A stretch of 64,000 nucleotides of DNA, from positions 1 to 64,000 of the forward strand of contig CAJUAH010000004.1 of the NCBI GenBank assembly GCA_910584375.1, in the 5' to 3' direction. Position numbers and translations under genes: made by a program. Source of the stretch: an uncultured Acetatifactor sp. GTDB taxonomy: Bacteria; Bacillota; Clostridia; Lachnospirales; Lachnospiraceae. Below are positions 45,289 through 53,028 of the stretch, one piece after another. Below the pieces are notes generated by a model that ran no database searches, was not told where the DNA came from, and saw only the letters and a list, made by a program, of their open reading frames with translations. The stretch's first letter is position 1. Each line of letters opens with the position of its first letter.

Positions 45289-47415
45289 ATGAGTAAGAAA
45301 GTGTGGAAGACAACGACGGCCGCGCTGGCGCTGGGGACGATGCTGACAGCGGGGATACTCTGCAGCGGATGCTGTCTGGCGGCGGAGACAGGACCCAATC
45401 TGATCCAGTGTCCTGATTTCGCGTCGGATGACGACCTTTCCGTGTGGTACAGGGACCTGGGCGGAGCCACGATCACCGCCCAGGCGGATGAGGAACCCAT
45501 CTATGGGGACGTGGTCACTTACGGTAAGATCACGGACAGGAGCTCCAACTACGAGTGCTTTTCCCAGGATGTGACAGGGCTGGTGGAGAAGGACAAGGAC
45601 TATGCCTACAGTTTTTATGTGATGCTGGATCCGGTGGATTATGCGGACGCCCCGGCGCAGCAGCGCACGGTGGAGATCTCTCCCTATATCACGGCGGACG
45701 GCACGACTCTGTACAGCCAGGGTTGCACAGGTACTGTGAGCCAGGCTTTGGAGCCGGGCGTATGGACACATTTTTCAGGAACCTACACCCCTTCCTGGAC
45801 GGGAAATCTGGAGCAGGTGGTGATTCGTATCCTGGAGCAGGGAACCAACTACGGACAGGGAGAAGGCGTGATGGGTACATATTATATGACAGGTATGGAG
45901 CTTAGAGAGCAGGGCGCAAGGGAGAGCGTTATCCAGACGGATGTGCCCCGGCTCAGGGACGCTGTACCCGCTCAGATGGGACAGGACTTTATCATAGGCA
46001 CGTCGATCGTCAATTCGGATCTCAAGGACGTGGACACGATGGCGCTGGTAACCAGACATTTTAACGCCATTACTCTGGGCAACGAGCTGAAACCCGACGC
46101 CATGTTCGGATACAGCAACAACCGTTGTCCCGGCACGGAGACGGTGACGCTGAACGGGGAGGAACTGGAGGTTCCCAGACTGGATTACAGCCGGGCGGAG
46201 AAAACGTTGGACGCCATATATGAGTGGAACCAGAGTCATCCCGAAGATATTATCAAAGTGAGGGGACATGTGCTGGTGTGGCATTCCCAGACGCCGGAGT
46301 GGTGGTTCCACGAGGACTATGACGCCGGGAAAGCCTATGCCGATACCGAGACCATGAACCGTCGGCTGGAGTGGTATATCAAGACCATGGCGGAGCATTT
46401 TACCGGAGAGGACAGCAAATACCACGGCATGTTCTACGGTTGGGACGTGGTCAATGAGGCCGTCAGCGACGGAGGTTCCCGCTATCGCAACGCATCGGAA
46501 AACAGCAGCTGGTGGGCTGTATACCAAAGCAATGAGTTCATCATTAACGCCTTCCGTTATGCCAATCAATACATGGATCCGGACGTGGAACTGTATTACA
46601 ATGACTATAACGAGTGGTTTTTGGGCAAGAGAGAAGGCATCGAGCAGTTGCTCAGGGATGTGCAGGAGGCTGAGGGCACTAGAATTGACGGCATGGGGAT
46701 GCAGGGTCATTATCAAACGGTCGGCAGCCCTACGGTGAAAGAGTTTGAGGACGCCGCCAGAGCTTATGCGGCTATCGTGGGACAGGTACAGATCACGGAA
46801 CTGGATATGAAAGCCAGCAGTTTTTACAATGGCACGGAGTCTACCCGCAAGAAGGAGTTTGAGACGCAGGGATGGCGCTACAAGTCGTTGCTTGAGAAGG
46901 TAAAAAGTCTGCGGGAGGAGGGCGTAAACATCACCAATATCACCCTTTGGGGTGTGGTGGACAAAAATTCCTGGCTCCAGACGTCCAATTCGGTAGGCGG
47001 CGCGGCGGACGGCAGACAGAGGCAATGTCCCCTGCTGTTCGACGACGATTACATGGTCAAACCCGCTTTCTGGGCCTTTGCGGATCCCTCCAAACTGGAG
47101 GAAACAACGGAGGAGGCCGGGGAGCAGCCAGCGGAAGAGCCGGAGGGATCCGTCTCGGAAGAGAGCAGTCAGCAGCCTGCTGAATCCGAACCGGAGGAAA
47201 CCGGCCGGCAGCCTGCTGAATCCGAGTCAGGGGAAACCGGTCAGCCGGAGGAAAGCGCCCGGTCCGAGTCGGCCGCATCACCGCAGCAGTCCGAATCGCC
47301 TCAGAGGGAGAGCCGGGGAGCGATTCCCTATGTCATAGGCGGGATATGCGCGGCAGCGGCGGCAGGAATTGTGGGATTAGTTTTGATTCGCCGTCGAAAG
47401 AAAAGCGGCCGTTAG
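45289..47415 (+). CDS. Membrane-anchored GH10 endo-1,4-beta-xylanase with CBM22
   Basis: A 708-residue exported xylanase (EC 3.2.1.8). After a signal peptide (~1-33) comes a CBM22 xylan-binding module (~35-205, YECFSQDVTG and EQGTNYGQGEG). A GH10 barrel (~215-600) has acid/base Glu390 in WDVVNEAVSDGG and nucleophile Glu504 in QITELDMKA. A Pro/Glu/Ser-rich linker with repeated QPAESE motifs (~605-680) leads to a C-terminal membrane helix and RRRKK tail, so the enzyme stays on the cell. It has its own terminator and sits between divIC and spoIIE, bracketed by 16-bp direct repeats, as if inserted as a unit. AAAGAGGG precedes the ATG. Confidence 0.93.
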   Translation: MSKKVWKTTTAALALGTMLTAGILCSGCCLAAETGPNLIQCPDFASDDDLSVWYRDLGGATITAQADEEPIYGDVVTYGKITDRSSNYECFSQDVTGLVEKDKDYAYSFYVMLDPVDYADAPAQQRTVEISPYITADGTTLYSQGCTGTVSQALEPGVWTHFSGTYTPSWTGNLEQVVIRILEQGTNYGQGEGVMGTYYMTGMELREQGARESVIQTDVPRLRDAVPAQMGQDFIIGTSIVNSDLKDVDTMALVTRHFNAITLGNELKPDAMFGYSNNRCPGTETVTLNGEELEVPRLDYSRAEKTLDAIYEWNQSHPEDIIKVRGHVLVWHSQTPEWWFHEDYDAGKAYADTETMNRRLEWYIKTMAEHFTGEDSKYHGMFYGWDVVNEAVSDGGSRYRNASENSSWWAVYQSNEFIINAFRYANQYMDPDVELYYNDYNEWFLGKREGIEQLLRDVQEAEGTRIDGMGMQGHYQTVGSPTVKEFEDAARAYAAIVGQVQITELDMKASSFYNGTESTRKKEFETQGWRYKSLLEKVKSLREEGVNITNITLWGVVDKNSWLQTSNSVGGAADGRQRQCPLLFDDDYMVKPAFWAFADPSKLEETTEEAGEQPAEEPEGSVSEESSQQPAESEPEETGRQPAESESGETGQPEESARSESAASPQQSESPQRESRGAIPYVIGGICAAAAAGIVGLVLIRRRKKSGR

Positions 47416-47429
47416 TATTTCACAGATAG
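47414..47429 (+). repeat. Right copy of the 16-bp direct repeat
   Basis: AGTATTTCACAGATAG, beginning inside the stop codon of the GH10 gene. It differs from 45138-45153 at one base. Confidence 0.6.
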
Positions 47430-47449
47430 TTTGTCAACGAAAATAGAGG

Positions 47450-47490
47450 AAAGCGACCCATATTTTGACAAAAAGTATGGATCGCTTTTT
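47450..47490 (+). terminator. Terminator after the GH10 gene
   Basis: A 13-bp stem with one mismatch (47450-47462 with 47476-47488), followed by T-rich sequence. The 60 bp to the next start contain no promoter I trust. Confidence 0.75.
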
Positions 47491-47552
47491 GTATACTTGT
47501 GAATGCCGCCAAGGGAGCGGATTAACCGAAAATGTAGAGGGCAGGTGATCGT

Positions 47553-48845
47553 ATGTTGACAACGGTGGGCAGAGAGAGACAGCAGCAACTCAGCATGATG
47601 CTGTCTGATTACGGAAGGGGAAGGCTTTTGGCTTATGCGGACAGTTTTCGGGAGTTGTCCAGAAGTTACCGGGGAGAACCGGGACAGGGAATTTGCCAGG
47701 GCGCGTCCCGTCAGCAGATACTGGAGGAGCGCAGGCTGTGGGAAAACCGGCAGGTTATCTGTGACAATCTGGAGGAGATGTCCCAGATCATGGCGAAACT
47801 GGCAGCGGAGGTGTTTCGGCTGACGCCGCTGCCGCCCAGAGAGGAAAAACTGGTGATTCGGGCTCTGAAACAGGAGGGTATCACGGTATTGGATCTCTTC
47901 TATATCGATCAGCCGGAGCGGGAGGATGCGCAGAGAGAAGAGCCGGGCCAGGAGGAAGATCTCTGTCGGGAGGAACAGTGCTGTATGGGCGCTACCCTTG
48001 GACTGCATATACATACCCAGCGGATGATAGGCCGCAGCACCCAGGAGGTGGCGGACATGCTCTCGGTGCTGCTGGGGCGGCGGCTGACGGTATCCGTGAC
48101 CAGCCCGCCGCAGATCGAGGAGAGGGAAGGAACCTATCTGTTTGTGGAAGAACCCCGTTTTGTGGTGCTGTCCGGGAGCGCACGGGCGGTGAAAGAAAAC
48201 GAGACTGTATCCGGGGACAATTACTCAATCATCCAGTCGGACAGAGGATGGACCACCGTGCTGCTGTCCGACGGCATGGGTAGCGGGCAGCAGGCCAACG
48301 CGGACAGCAGTCAGGTGCTGGATATGATGGAAAAGATGTTGGAGGCGGGATTTGAGACGGACATGGCGGTCAGTCTGGTAAACAGCGCCCTGCTGGCAGC
48401 AGGCGACCGGGAGGGAAGACGCAATATGTCAACGCTGGATATCTGCAGCCTGAATCTGTATCAGGGTGTATGCGTGTTCCGCAAAGTGGGGGCTGCAGCC
48501 TCTTTTCTCAAGAGCAACAGCTATGTGGAACAGATCAGCCTGCCCGGACTGCCGCTGGGGATCCTGACCGCCGGGGAGGAGGAGGCCCAGGGGACTTCCC
48601 GCCAGAGTGTGGGCCGTGAGCTGATCGACAACGACTACATCATCATGATGAGCGACGGTGTGCTGGACGCGCTGCGGGAAAGCGGCTATGAGACGGCCAT
48701 GATCCAGTATCTGGAGGGTATGCGGGAACAGCATCCCGACGAGATGGCCAGAAACCTGCTGCAGTTTGTGCTTCGCTGCAGCCAGGGCCGCATACTGGAC
48801 GATATGACCGTTCTGGTGCTGGGAGTCTTTGACAGCCATAGATGA
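47553..48845 (+). CDS. spoIIE: SpoIIE-type PP2C phosphatase lacking the membrane domain
   Basis: A 430-residue protein corresponding to the regulatory and phosphatase parts of SpoIIE. LLSDGMGSGQQANADS (~245), MMSDGVLDALRESG (~370) and DDMTVLVLGVF (end) carry the metal-binding Asp residues. SpoIIE dephosphorylates SpoIIAA to switch on sigma F in the forespore. B. subtilis SpoIIE has about 827 residues with ten N-terminal membrane helices; none are present here, and no start further upstream is possible past the xylanase terminator. Position before tilS-hpt-ftsH fits SpoIIE. Either this lineage uses a soluble form or the gene lost its 5' part when the xylanase gene arrived. Confidence 0.8.
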   Translation: MLTTVGRERQQQLSMMLSDYGRGRLLAYADSFRELSRSYRGEPGQGICQGASRQQILEERRLWENRQVICDNLEEMSQIMAKLAAEVFRLTPLPPREEKLVIRALKQEGITVLDLFYIDQPEREDAQREEPGQEEDLCREEQCCMGATLGLHIHTQRMIGRSTQEVADMLSVLLGRRLTVSVTSPPQIEEREGTYLFVEEPRFVVLSGSARAVKENETVSGDNYSIIQSDRGWTTVLLSDGMGSGQQANADSSQVLDMMEKMLEAGFETDMAVSLVNSALLAAGDREGRRNMSTLDICSLNLYQGVCVFRKVGAAASFLKSNSYVEQISLPGLPLGILTAGEEEAQGTSRQSVGRELIDNDYIIMMSDGVLDALRESGYETAMIQYLEGMREQHPDEMARNLLQFVLRCSQGRILDDMTVLVLGVFDSHR

Positions 48846-48872
48846 CATATGGCAGCGGGAAAATGCGAAATA

Positions 48873-48901
48873 TTGACATTTTGCAATAAAATGGCTATCA
48901 T
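48873..48901 (+). promoter_or_regulatory. Promoter placing the tilS start codon at the transcript end
   Basis: TTGACA (48873-48878), 17-bp spacer, TATCAT (48896-48901). The predicted start, about 7 nt further, coincides with the ATG at 48908. Confidence 0.6.
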
Positions 48902-48907
48902 AGACAT

Positions 48908-50365
48908 ATGGATGAGCAATATTATGAGCTGGAACAGCATATAATGACATATTGCAGACAATACCGGCTTTTTACACCGGGCGACGGTGTGGTGCTGGGC
49001 GTATCCGGAGGGGCAGATTCCGTTTGCCTCTTGTTTGCGTTACACAGACTCCGCGCGGAGCTGGGGATTCGGCTCTACGTGGTGCATGTCAACCATGGGA
49101 TCCGGGCCGAGGCGGCCCGGGACGCTATCTATGTGCAGGATCTGTGCAGGCGGTTGGAAGTGCCGTATGTGCTGGTGGAGGAGGACGTGCAGGCCCTGGC
49201 CCGGCGGCAGGGCTGTTCCACAGAAGAGGCGGGCCGCCAGGTGCGGTACAGGGCTTTTTATGCGGAGATGGACCGGCGGCAGGCCCATAAGATCGCGGTG
49301 GCTCACAATGCGGGAGACCGGGCGGAGACCATGCTCTTTCACCTGTTCCGGGGCAGCGGGCTGACCGGCATGGGCAGCATCCGCCCGGTGCGGGACCGGA
49401 TCGTGCGGCCGCTGCTGGGATTGCAGCGCCGGGAGATTCAGGACTATCTGGCGCAGCGTGGGATAGCCTGCTGCCAGGACAGCACCAATGATACGGACGC
49501 CTACACCCGCAATCGGATCCGCCGTCATATCCTTCCCTATGCGGAGCGGGAGATCTGCGGCAACGCCACGGCGCATCTGTGTCGCACAGCGGATATTTTT
49601 GCGGAAATTGAGGACTATATGGAAGAGCAGTATCGGCGGGCAGGGGAACTGTGTGTTGTCCGGGAATCTGCCTGCGGCGGATTAGCTGAAATGGACGGCG
49701 CGACTGCACAGAGCAGCCGGCTGCTCATCCTCTGCCCGGCCTTTTCCACCCTGCACAGGGCCATACAAAGAGGACTGATCCTGTCCCTGTTAAAGGAGCT
49801 TTCTCCGGCGCACAGGGATATGGGTTCCGGCCAGGTGGAGCAGATCCGGGAGCTGTGTGAGCGTCCGGGCAACCGGGAACTGCATCTGCCCCAGGGGATC
49901 CGGGCCGCCCGCTGCTATGACCGGGTGATCCTGGAGATACCGGACCGGGAGCCGCCTTCCGCCTATGCCGTGTCCGTCGCGGCGCCGCAAAAACAGGGGG
50001 AGACTTTGGTTTACCAGGTTCCGGGCGGCATATTGCGCCTTTCGCGCATTGGAAAAAAAAGTGTGAATCTTTTAGGAAATCAGTATACGAAATGCCTGGA
50101 CTGTGATAGAATAGAAGAACTATTGGAATGGAGAACCCGCAGGACAGGGGATTATCTGGAGATACGCACTCCCTCCGGCTATGGGCGCAAGACAATAAAA
50201 AATCTGTTTATCGACGAAAAGGTGCCGAGACGGGAGCGGGAGCGCATTCCCCTGCTGGCCCAGGGAAACCATATCCTGTGGGTGGCGGGGAGCAGGATCT
50301 GCGAGTCCTGCAAGACAGACGGCGATACAAAGGAGATTCTGCGGGTGGAATACCAAAGTTTATAG
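48908..50365 (+). CDS. tilS: tRNA(Ile)-lysidine synthetase TilS
   Basis: A 485-residue enzyme that converts C34 of tRNA-Ile(CAU) to lysidine using ATP. The PP-loop is VLGVSGGADSVCLLF (~30-44). VHVNHGIRAEAARDAIYVQD, then KIAVAHNAGDRAETMLFHLF and the RIRRHILP region follow, with TilS C-terminal domains behind. No ribosome site precedes ATG 48908, and the next in-frame ATG (48944) would cut the conserved N-terminal helix. With the promoter at 48873-48901 this suggests a leaderless mRNA. The hpt gene follows after 19 bp. Confidence 0.92.
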   Translation: MDEQYYELEQHIMTYCRQYRLFTPGDGVVLGVSGGADSVCLLFALHRLRAELGIRLYVVHVNHGIRAEAARDAIYVQDLCRRLEVPYVLVEEDVQALARRQGCSTEEAGRQVRYRAFYAEMDRRQAHKIAVAHNAGDRAETMLFHLFRGSGLTGMGSIRPVRDRIVRPLLGLQRREIQDYLAQRGIACCQDSTNDTDAYTRNRIRRHILPYAEREICGNATAHLCRTADIFAEIEDYMEEQYRRAGELCVVRESACGGLAEMDGATAQSSRLLILCPAFSTLHRAIQRGLILSLLKELSPAHRDMGSGQVEQIRELCERPGNRELHLPQGIRAARCYDRVILEIPDREPPSAYAVSVAAPQKQGETLVYQVPGGILRLSRIGKKSVNLLGNQYTKCLDCDRIEELLEWRTRRTGDYLEIRTPSGYGRKTIKNLFIDEKVPRRERERIPLLAQGNHILWVAGSRICESCKTDGDTKEILRVEYQSL

Positions 50366-50384
50366 AGGTACGAAAGGAGTAAAT

Positions 50385-50930
50385 ATGGCGGAACATGTGG
50401 AGGTACTGATAACGGAAGCGGATGTGGACGCCCGGATACAGGCCATCGGGGAGCAGATCAGCCGCGACTATGCGGGCAGACAGGTGCATCTGGTATGCGT
50501 GCTGAAGGGGGGCAGCTTTTTTATGTGCGAGCTGGCCAAGCGTATCACCGTGCCGGTATCGCTGGATTTCATGTCCGTGTCCAGCTATGGCAAGGATACC
50601 AAATCCAGCGGTGTTGTAAAGATTGTAAAGGATCTGGATGAGTCGCTCAAGGACAAGGATGTGCTGGTGGTGGAGGATATCGTGGATTCCGGCAGGACTT
50701 TGAGCTATCTGTTGGAGATGTTGCGGGATCGGGGGCCCAGAACCCTGCGCCTGTGTACGCTGCTGGACAAGCCGGAGCGCAGAGTCGTGGATGTGCAGGT
50801 GGATTATACCGGTTTTCAGATCCCGGATGAATTTGTAGTAGGGTACGGTCTGGACTATGACCAGAGATACCGTAATCTGCCCTATATTGGTATCGTAAAA
50901 TTTGAGGAGGCATCCATTGAAACAAAATAG
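50385..50930 (+). CDS. hpt: Hypoxanthine phosphoribosyltransferase
   Basis: A 181-residue type I phosphoribosyltransferase that salvages hypoxanthine and guanine. VLVVEDIVDSGRTLSYLLEM (~88-107) is the PRPP-binding loop, LKGGSFFMCELA (~38) the PPi loop, and DEFVVGYGLDYDQRYRNLPY the C-terminal signature. AAAGGAG precedes the ATG. Its end overlaps the ftsH start by 14 bp. The tilS-hpt-ftsH order is widely conserved. Confidence 0.95.
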   Translation: MAEHVEVLITEADVDARIQAIGEQISRDYAGRQVHLVCVLKGGSFFMCELAKRITVPVSLDFMSVSSYGKDTKSSGVVKIVKDLDESLKDKDVLVVEDIVDSGRTLSYLLEMLRDRGPRTLRLCTLLDKPERRVVDVQVDYTGFQIPDEFVVGYGLDYDQRYRNLPYIGIVKFEEASIETK

Positions 50931-52725
50931 ATTTTTTGGCTCTTATATAATACTGATAGCATTTCTGCTGGTGATGCTGGCGGCTGTCTCCATGTTTCGA
51001 CGGCAGGAGAATGACTATACCCAGGCCCAGTTTATTAATGATCTGGATAACGGCCTGGTTCGGGAGGTCATCATCACCCCCAACCGCGAGGCGCCTACCG
51101 GATACGCGGAAGTGGTATTTCCCAACATGGTGAAAGAGCTGTATGCCACCGATATTCGCGAGATAGAGAACCTGGCGAGGGAGCACGGCTACGAACCCAC
51201 AGTGGAGGATATCGAGAGAGAGAGCCTGTTTTTGACCACTATACTGCCGCTGCTGATCATTGCGGCCATGTTCATCTTCTTCTTTATGATGATGAATGCC
51301 CAGAATGCGGGGGGCGGCAACAGCAAGATGATGAACTTCGGCAGGCACCGGGCCATCCGTCTCTTTGCCGGGGAAAACAAGACCAATTTCGGCATGGTGG
51401 CGGGGCTCAAAGAAGAGAAAGAAGAACTGGAGGAGATCGTGGATTTCCTGCGCAGTCCCGCGAAATACACCAAGCTGGGGGCGCGTATTCCCAAGGGTGT
51501 GCTGCTGGAAGGGCCTCCCGGAACAGGTAAGACCCTGCTGGCAAAAGCAGTGGCAGGGGAGGCCGGAGTTCCCTTTTTCAGCATTTCCGGTTCCGATTTT
51601 GTGGAAATGTTTGTGGGTGTGGGCGCCAGCCGCGTACGGGATCTGTTTGCGGACGCCAAGCGGAACTCGCCCTGCATTGTGTTCATCGACGAGATCGACG
51701 CCGTGGCCCGTATGCGCGGAACCGGAATGGGCGGCGGACATGACGAGAGGGAACAGACCTTGAATCAATTGTTGGTGGAGATGGACGGCTTTGGAGTGAA
51801 TGAGGGGATCATCGTCATGGCCGCCACCAACCGGGTGGACATCCTGGATCGCGCAATCCTGCGTCCCGGCCGTTTCGACCGCAAGGTGGCGGTGGGAAGA
51901 CCGGATGTGCGCGGCAGGGAAGAGATCCTGAAGGTGCATTCCCGCAACAAGGCTCTGGCAGAGGATGTGGATCTGGGGAGAGTGGCCCAGACTACGGCGG
52001 GATTTTCCGGCGCGGATCTGGAGAATCTGATGAACGAGGCCGCCATCAACGCCGCCAAGAAAGACCGGGCCTATGTGCAGCAGGAAGATATCGAAACGGC
52101 CTTTGTCAAGGTAGGCATCGGCGCGGAGAAAAAGAGCCGTATCATTTCAGACAGGGAGAAAAAGATCACTGCCTACCATGAGGCGGGCCACGCTATTCTG
52201 TTCCATGTACTGCCGGATGTGGGCCCCGTACACACGGTGTCCATCATTCCCACGGGCCTGGGTGCGGCGGGCTATACCATGCCGCTGCCGGAAAAGGACG
52301 AGATGTTCCTGACCAAGGGCAAGATGCTGCAGGATATTATGGTGTCTCTGGGAGGGCGGATCGCGGAGGAGATTATTTTCAAGGATATCACTACCGGAGC
52401 CTCCAGCGATATCAAAAAAGCCACCAAGGAGGCCCGCCGCATGGTGACGCGCTACGGCATGTCCGATAACATCGGGGTGATCTGTTACGACGATGATGAC
52501 GACGAGGTGTTCATCGGCAGGGATCTGGCCCATGCCAAAGGGCACAGCGAGGCCATATCCGGCGAGATTGACAGGGAGGTCAAGGCGATTATCGACGGAT
52601 GCTACGCCAAAGCCAAAGCCCTGATCCTGGAGCATGTGCAGGTGCTTCACAACTGTGCGGAGCTGCTGCTGGAGAAAGAAAAAATAGGGCAGGAAGAATT
52701 TGAAACCTTGTTCCAGCAGGCATAA
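50917..52725 (+). CDS. ftsH: ATP-dependent membrane metalloprotease FtsH
   Basis: A 602-residue AAA protease degrading misfolded membrane proteins and regulators. Two membrane helices (~8-27 and ~105-125) are followed by Walker A GPPGTGKT, Walker B CIVFIDEID, the second region of homology ending RPGRFDRKV, and the zinc motif HEAGHAIL. The start is a TTG at 50917, 6 nt after GAGGAGG (50904-50910), inside the end of hpt. A second TTG at 50902 would include the ribosome site and is less likely. After the stop come about 150 bp with a TATAAT-like box (52809-52814) and then a terminator. Confidence 0.95.
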   Translation: MKQNRFFGSYIILIAFLLVMLAAVSMFRRQENDYTQAQFINDLDNGLVREVIITPNREAPTGYAEVVFPNMVKELYATDIREIENLAREHGYEPTVEDIERESLFLTTILPLLIIAAMFIFFFMMMNAQNAGGGNSKMMNFGRHRAIRLFAGENKTNFGMVAGLKEEKEELEEIVDFLRSPAKYTKLGARIPKGVLLEGPPGTGKTLLAKAVAGEAGVPFFSISGSDFVEMFVGVGASRVRDLFADAKRNSPCIVFIDEIDAVARMRGTGMGGGHDEREQTLNQLLVEMDGFGVNEGIIVMAATNRVDILDRAILRPGRFDRKVAVGRPDVRGREEILKVHSRNKALAEDVDLGRVAQTTAGFSGADLENLMNEAAINAAKKDRAYVQQEDIETAFVKVGIGAEKKSRIISDREKKITAYHEAGHAILFHVLPDVGPVHTVSIIPTGLGAAGYTMPLPEKDEMFLTKGKMLQDIMVSLGGRIAEEIIFKDITTGASSDIKKATKEARRMVTRYGMSDNIGVICYDDDDDEVFIGRDLAHAKGHSEAISGEIDREVKAIIDGCYAKAKALILEHVQVLHNCAELLLEKEKIGQEEFETLFQQA

Positions 52726-52878
52726 TGTGAAAAATGCACAAAAACAGGACTCCGATTTTGTGATATTTGTGAAAATTAGAGCTATGCAAACCGGGAGACT
52801 CATGCTACTATAATATGCGTAACCCCCAATACATTATATAGTTTTTGCTATACCCCATAAGAAAGAAATACCTTCTCT

Positions 52879-52908
52879 AAAAAGGACAGCTTAGCGGCTG
52901 TCCTTTTT
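52879..52908. terminator. Bidirectional-looking intrinsic terminator
   Basis: A perfect 12-bp stem, AAAAAGGACAGC (52879-52890) with GCTGTCCTTTTT (52897-52908), 6-nt loop. A and T runs on both sides make it symmetrical. Confidence 0.88.
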
Positions 52909-52927
52909 ACTGATTTGGGGAATACTG

Positions 52928-52977
52928 GTACTATAGTACTGTAAATTCGGACGGTCAGACTCTTGCGCTGACCATCC
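52928..52977. promoter_or_regulatory. Two inverted repeats upstream of the GH13 gene
   Basis: GTACTATAGTAC (52928-52939) is a perfect 12-bp palindrome. A second repeat, GGACGGTCAG (52949-52958) with CTGACCATCC (52968-52977), has 9 of 10 matches around 9 bp. Both lie 50-100 bp before the start codon and look like operator sites. A weak TTGCGC...TAAAAT promoter overlaps the second. Confidence 0.45.
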
Positions 52978-53028
52978 TATTCTATTAAAATAAATGTAAT
53001 GCATCCACGCAGACCGGGAGGTAAGGAC

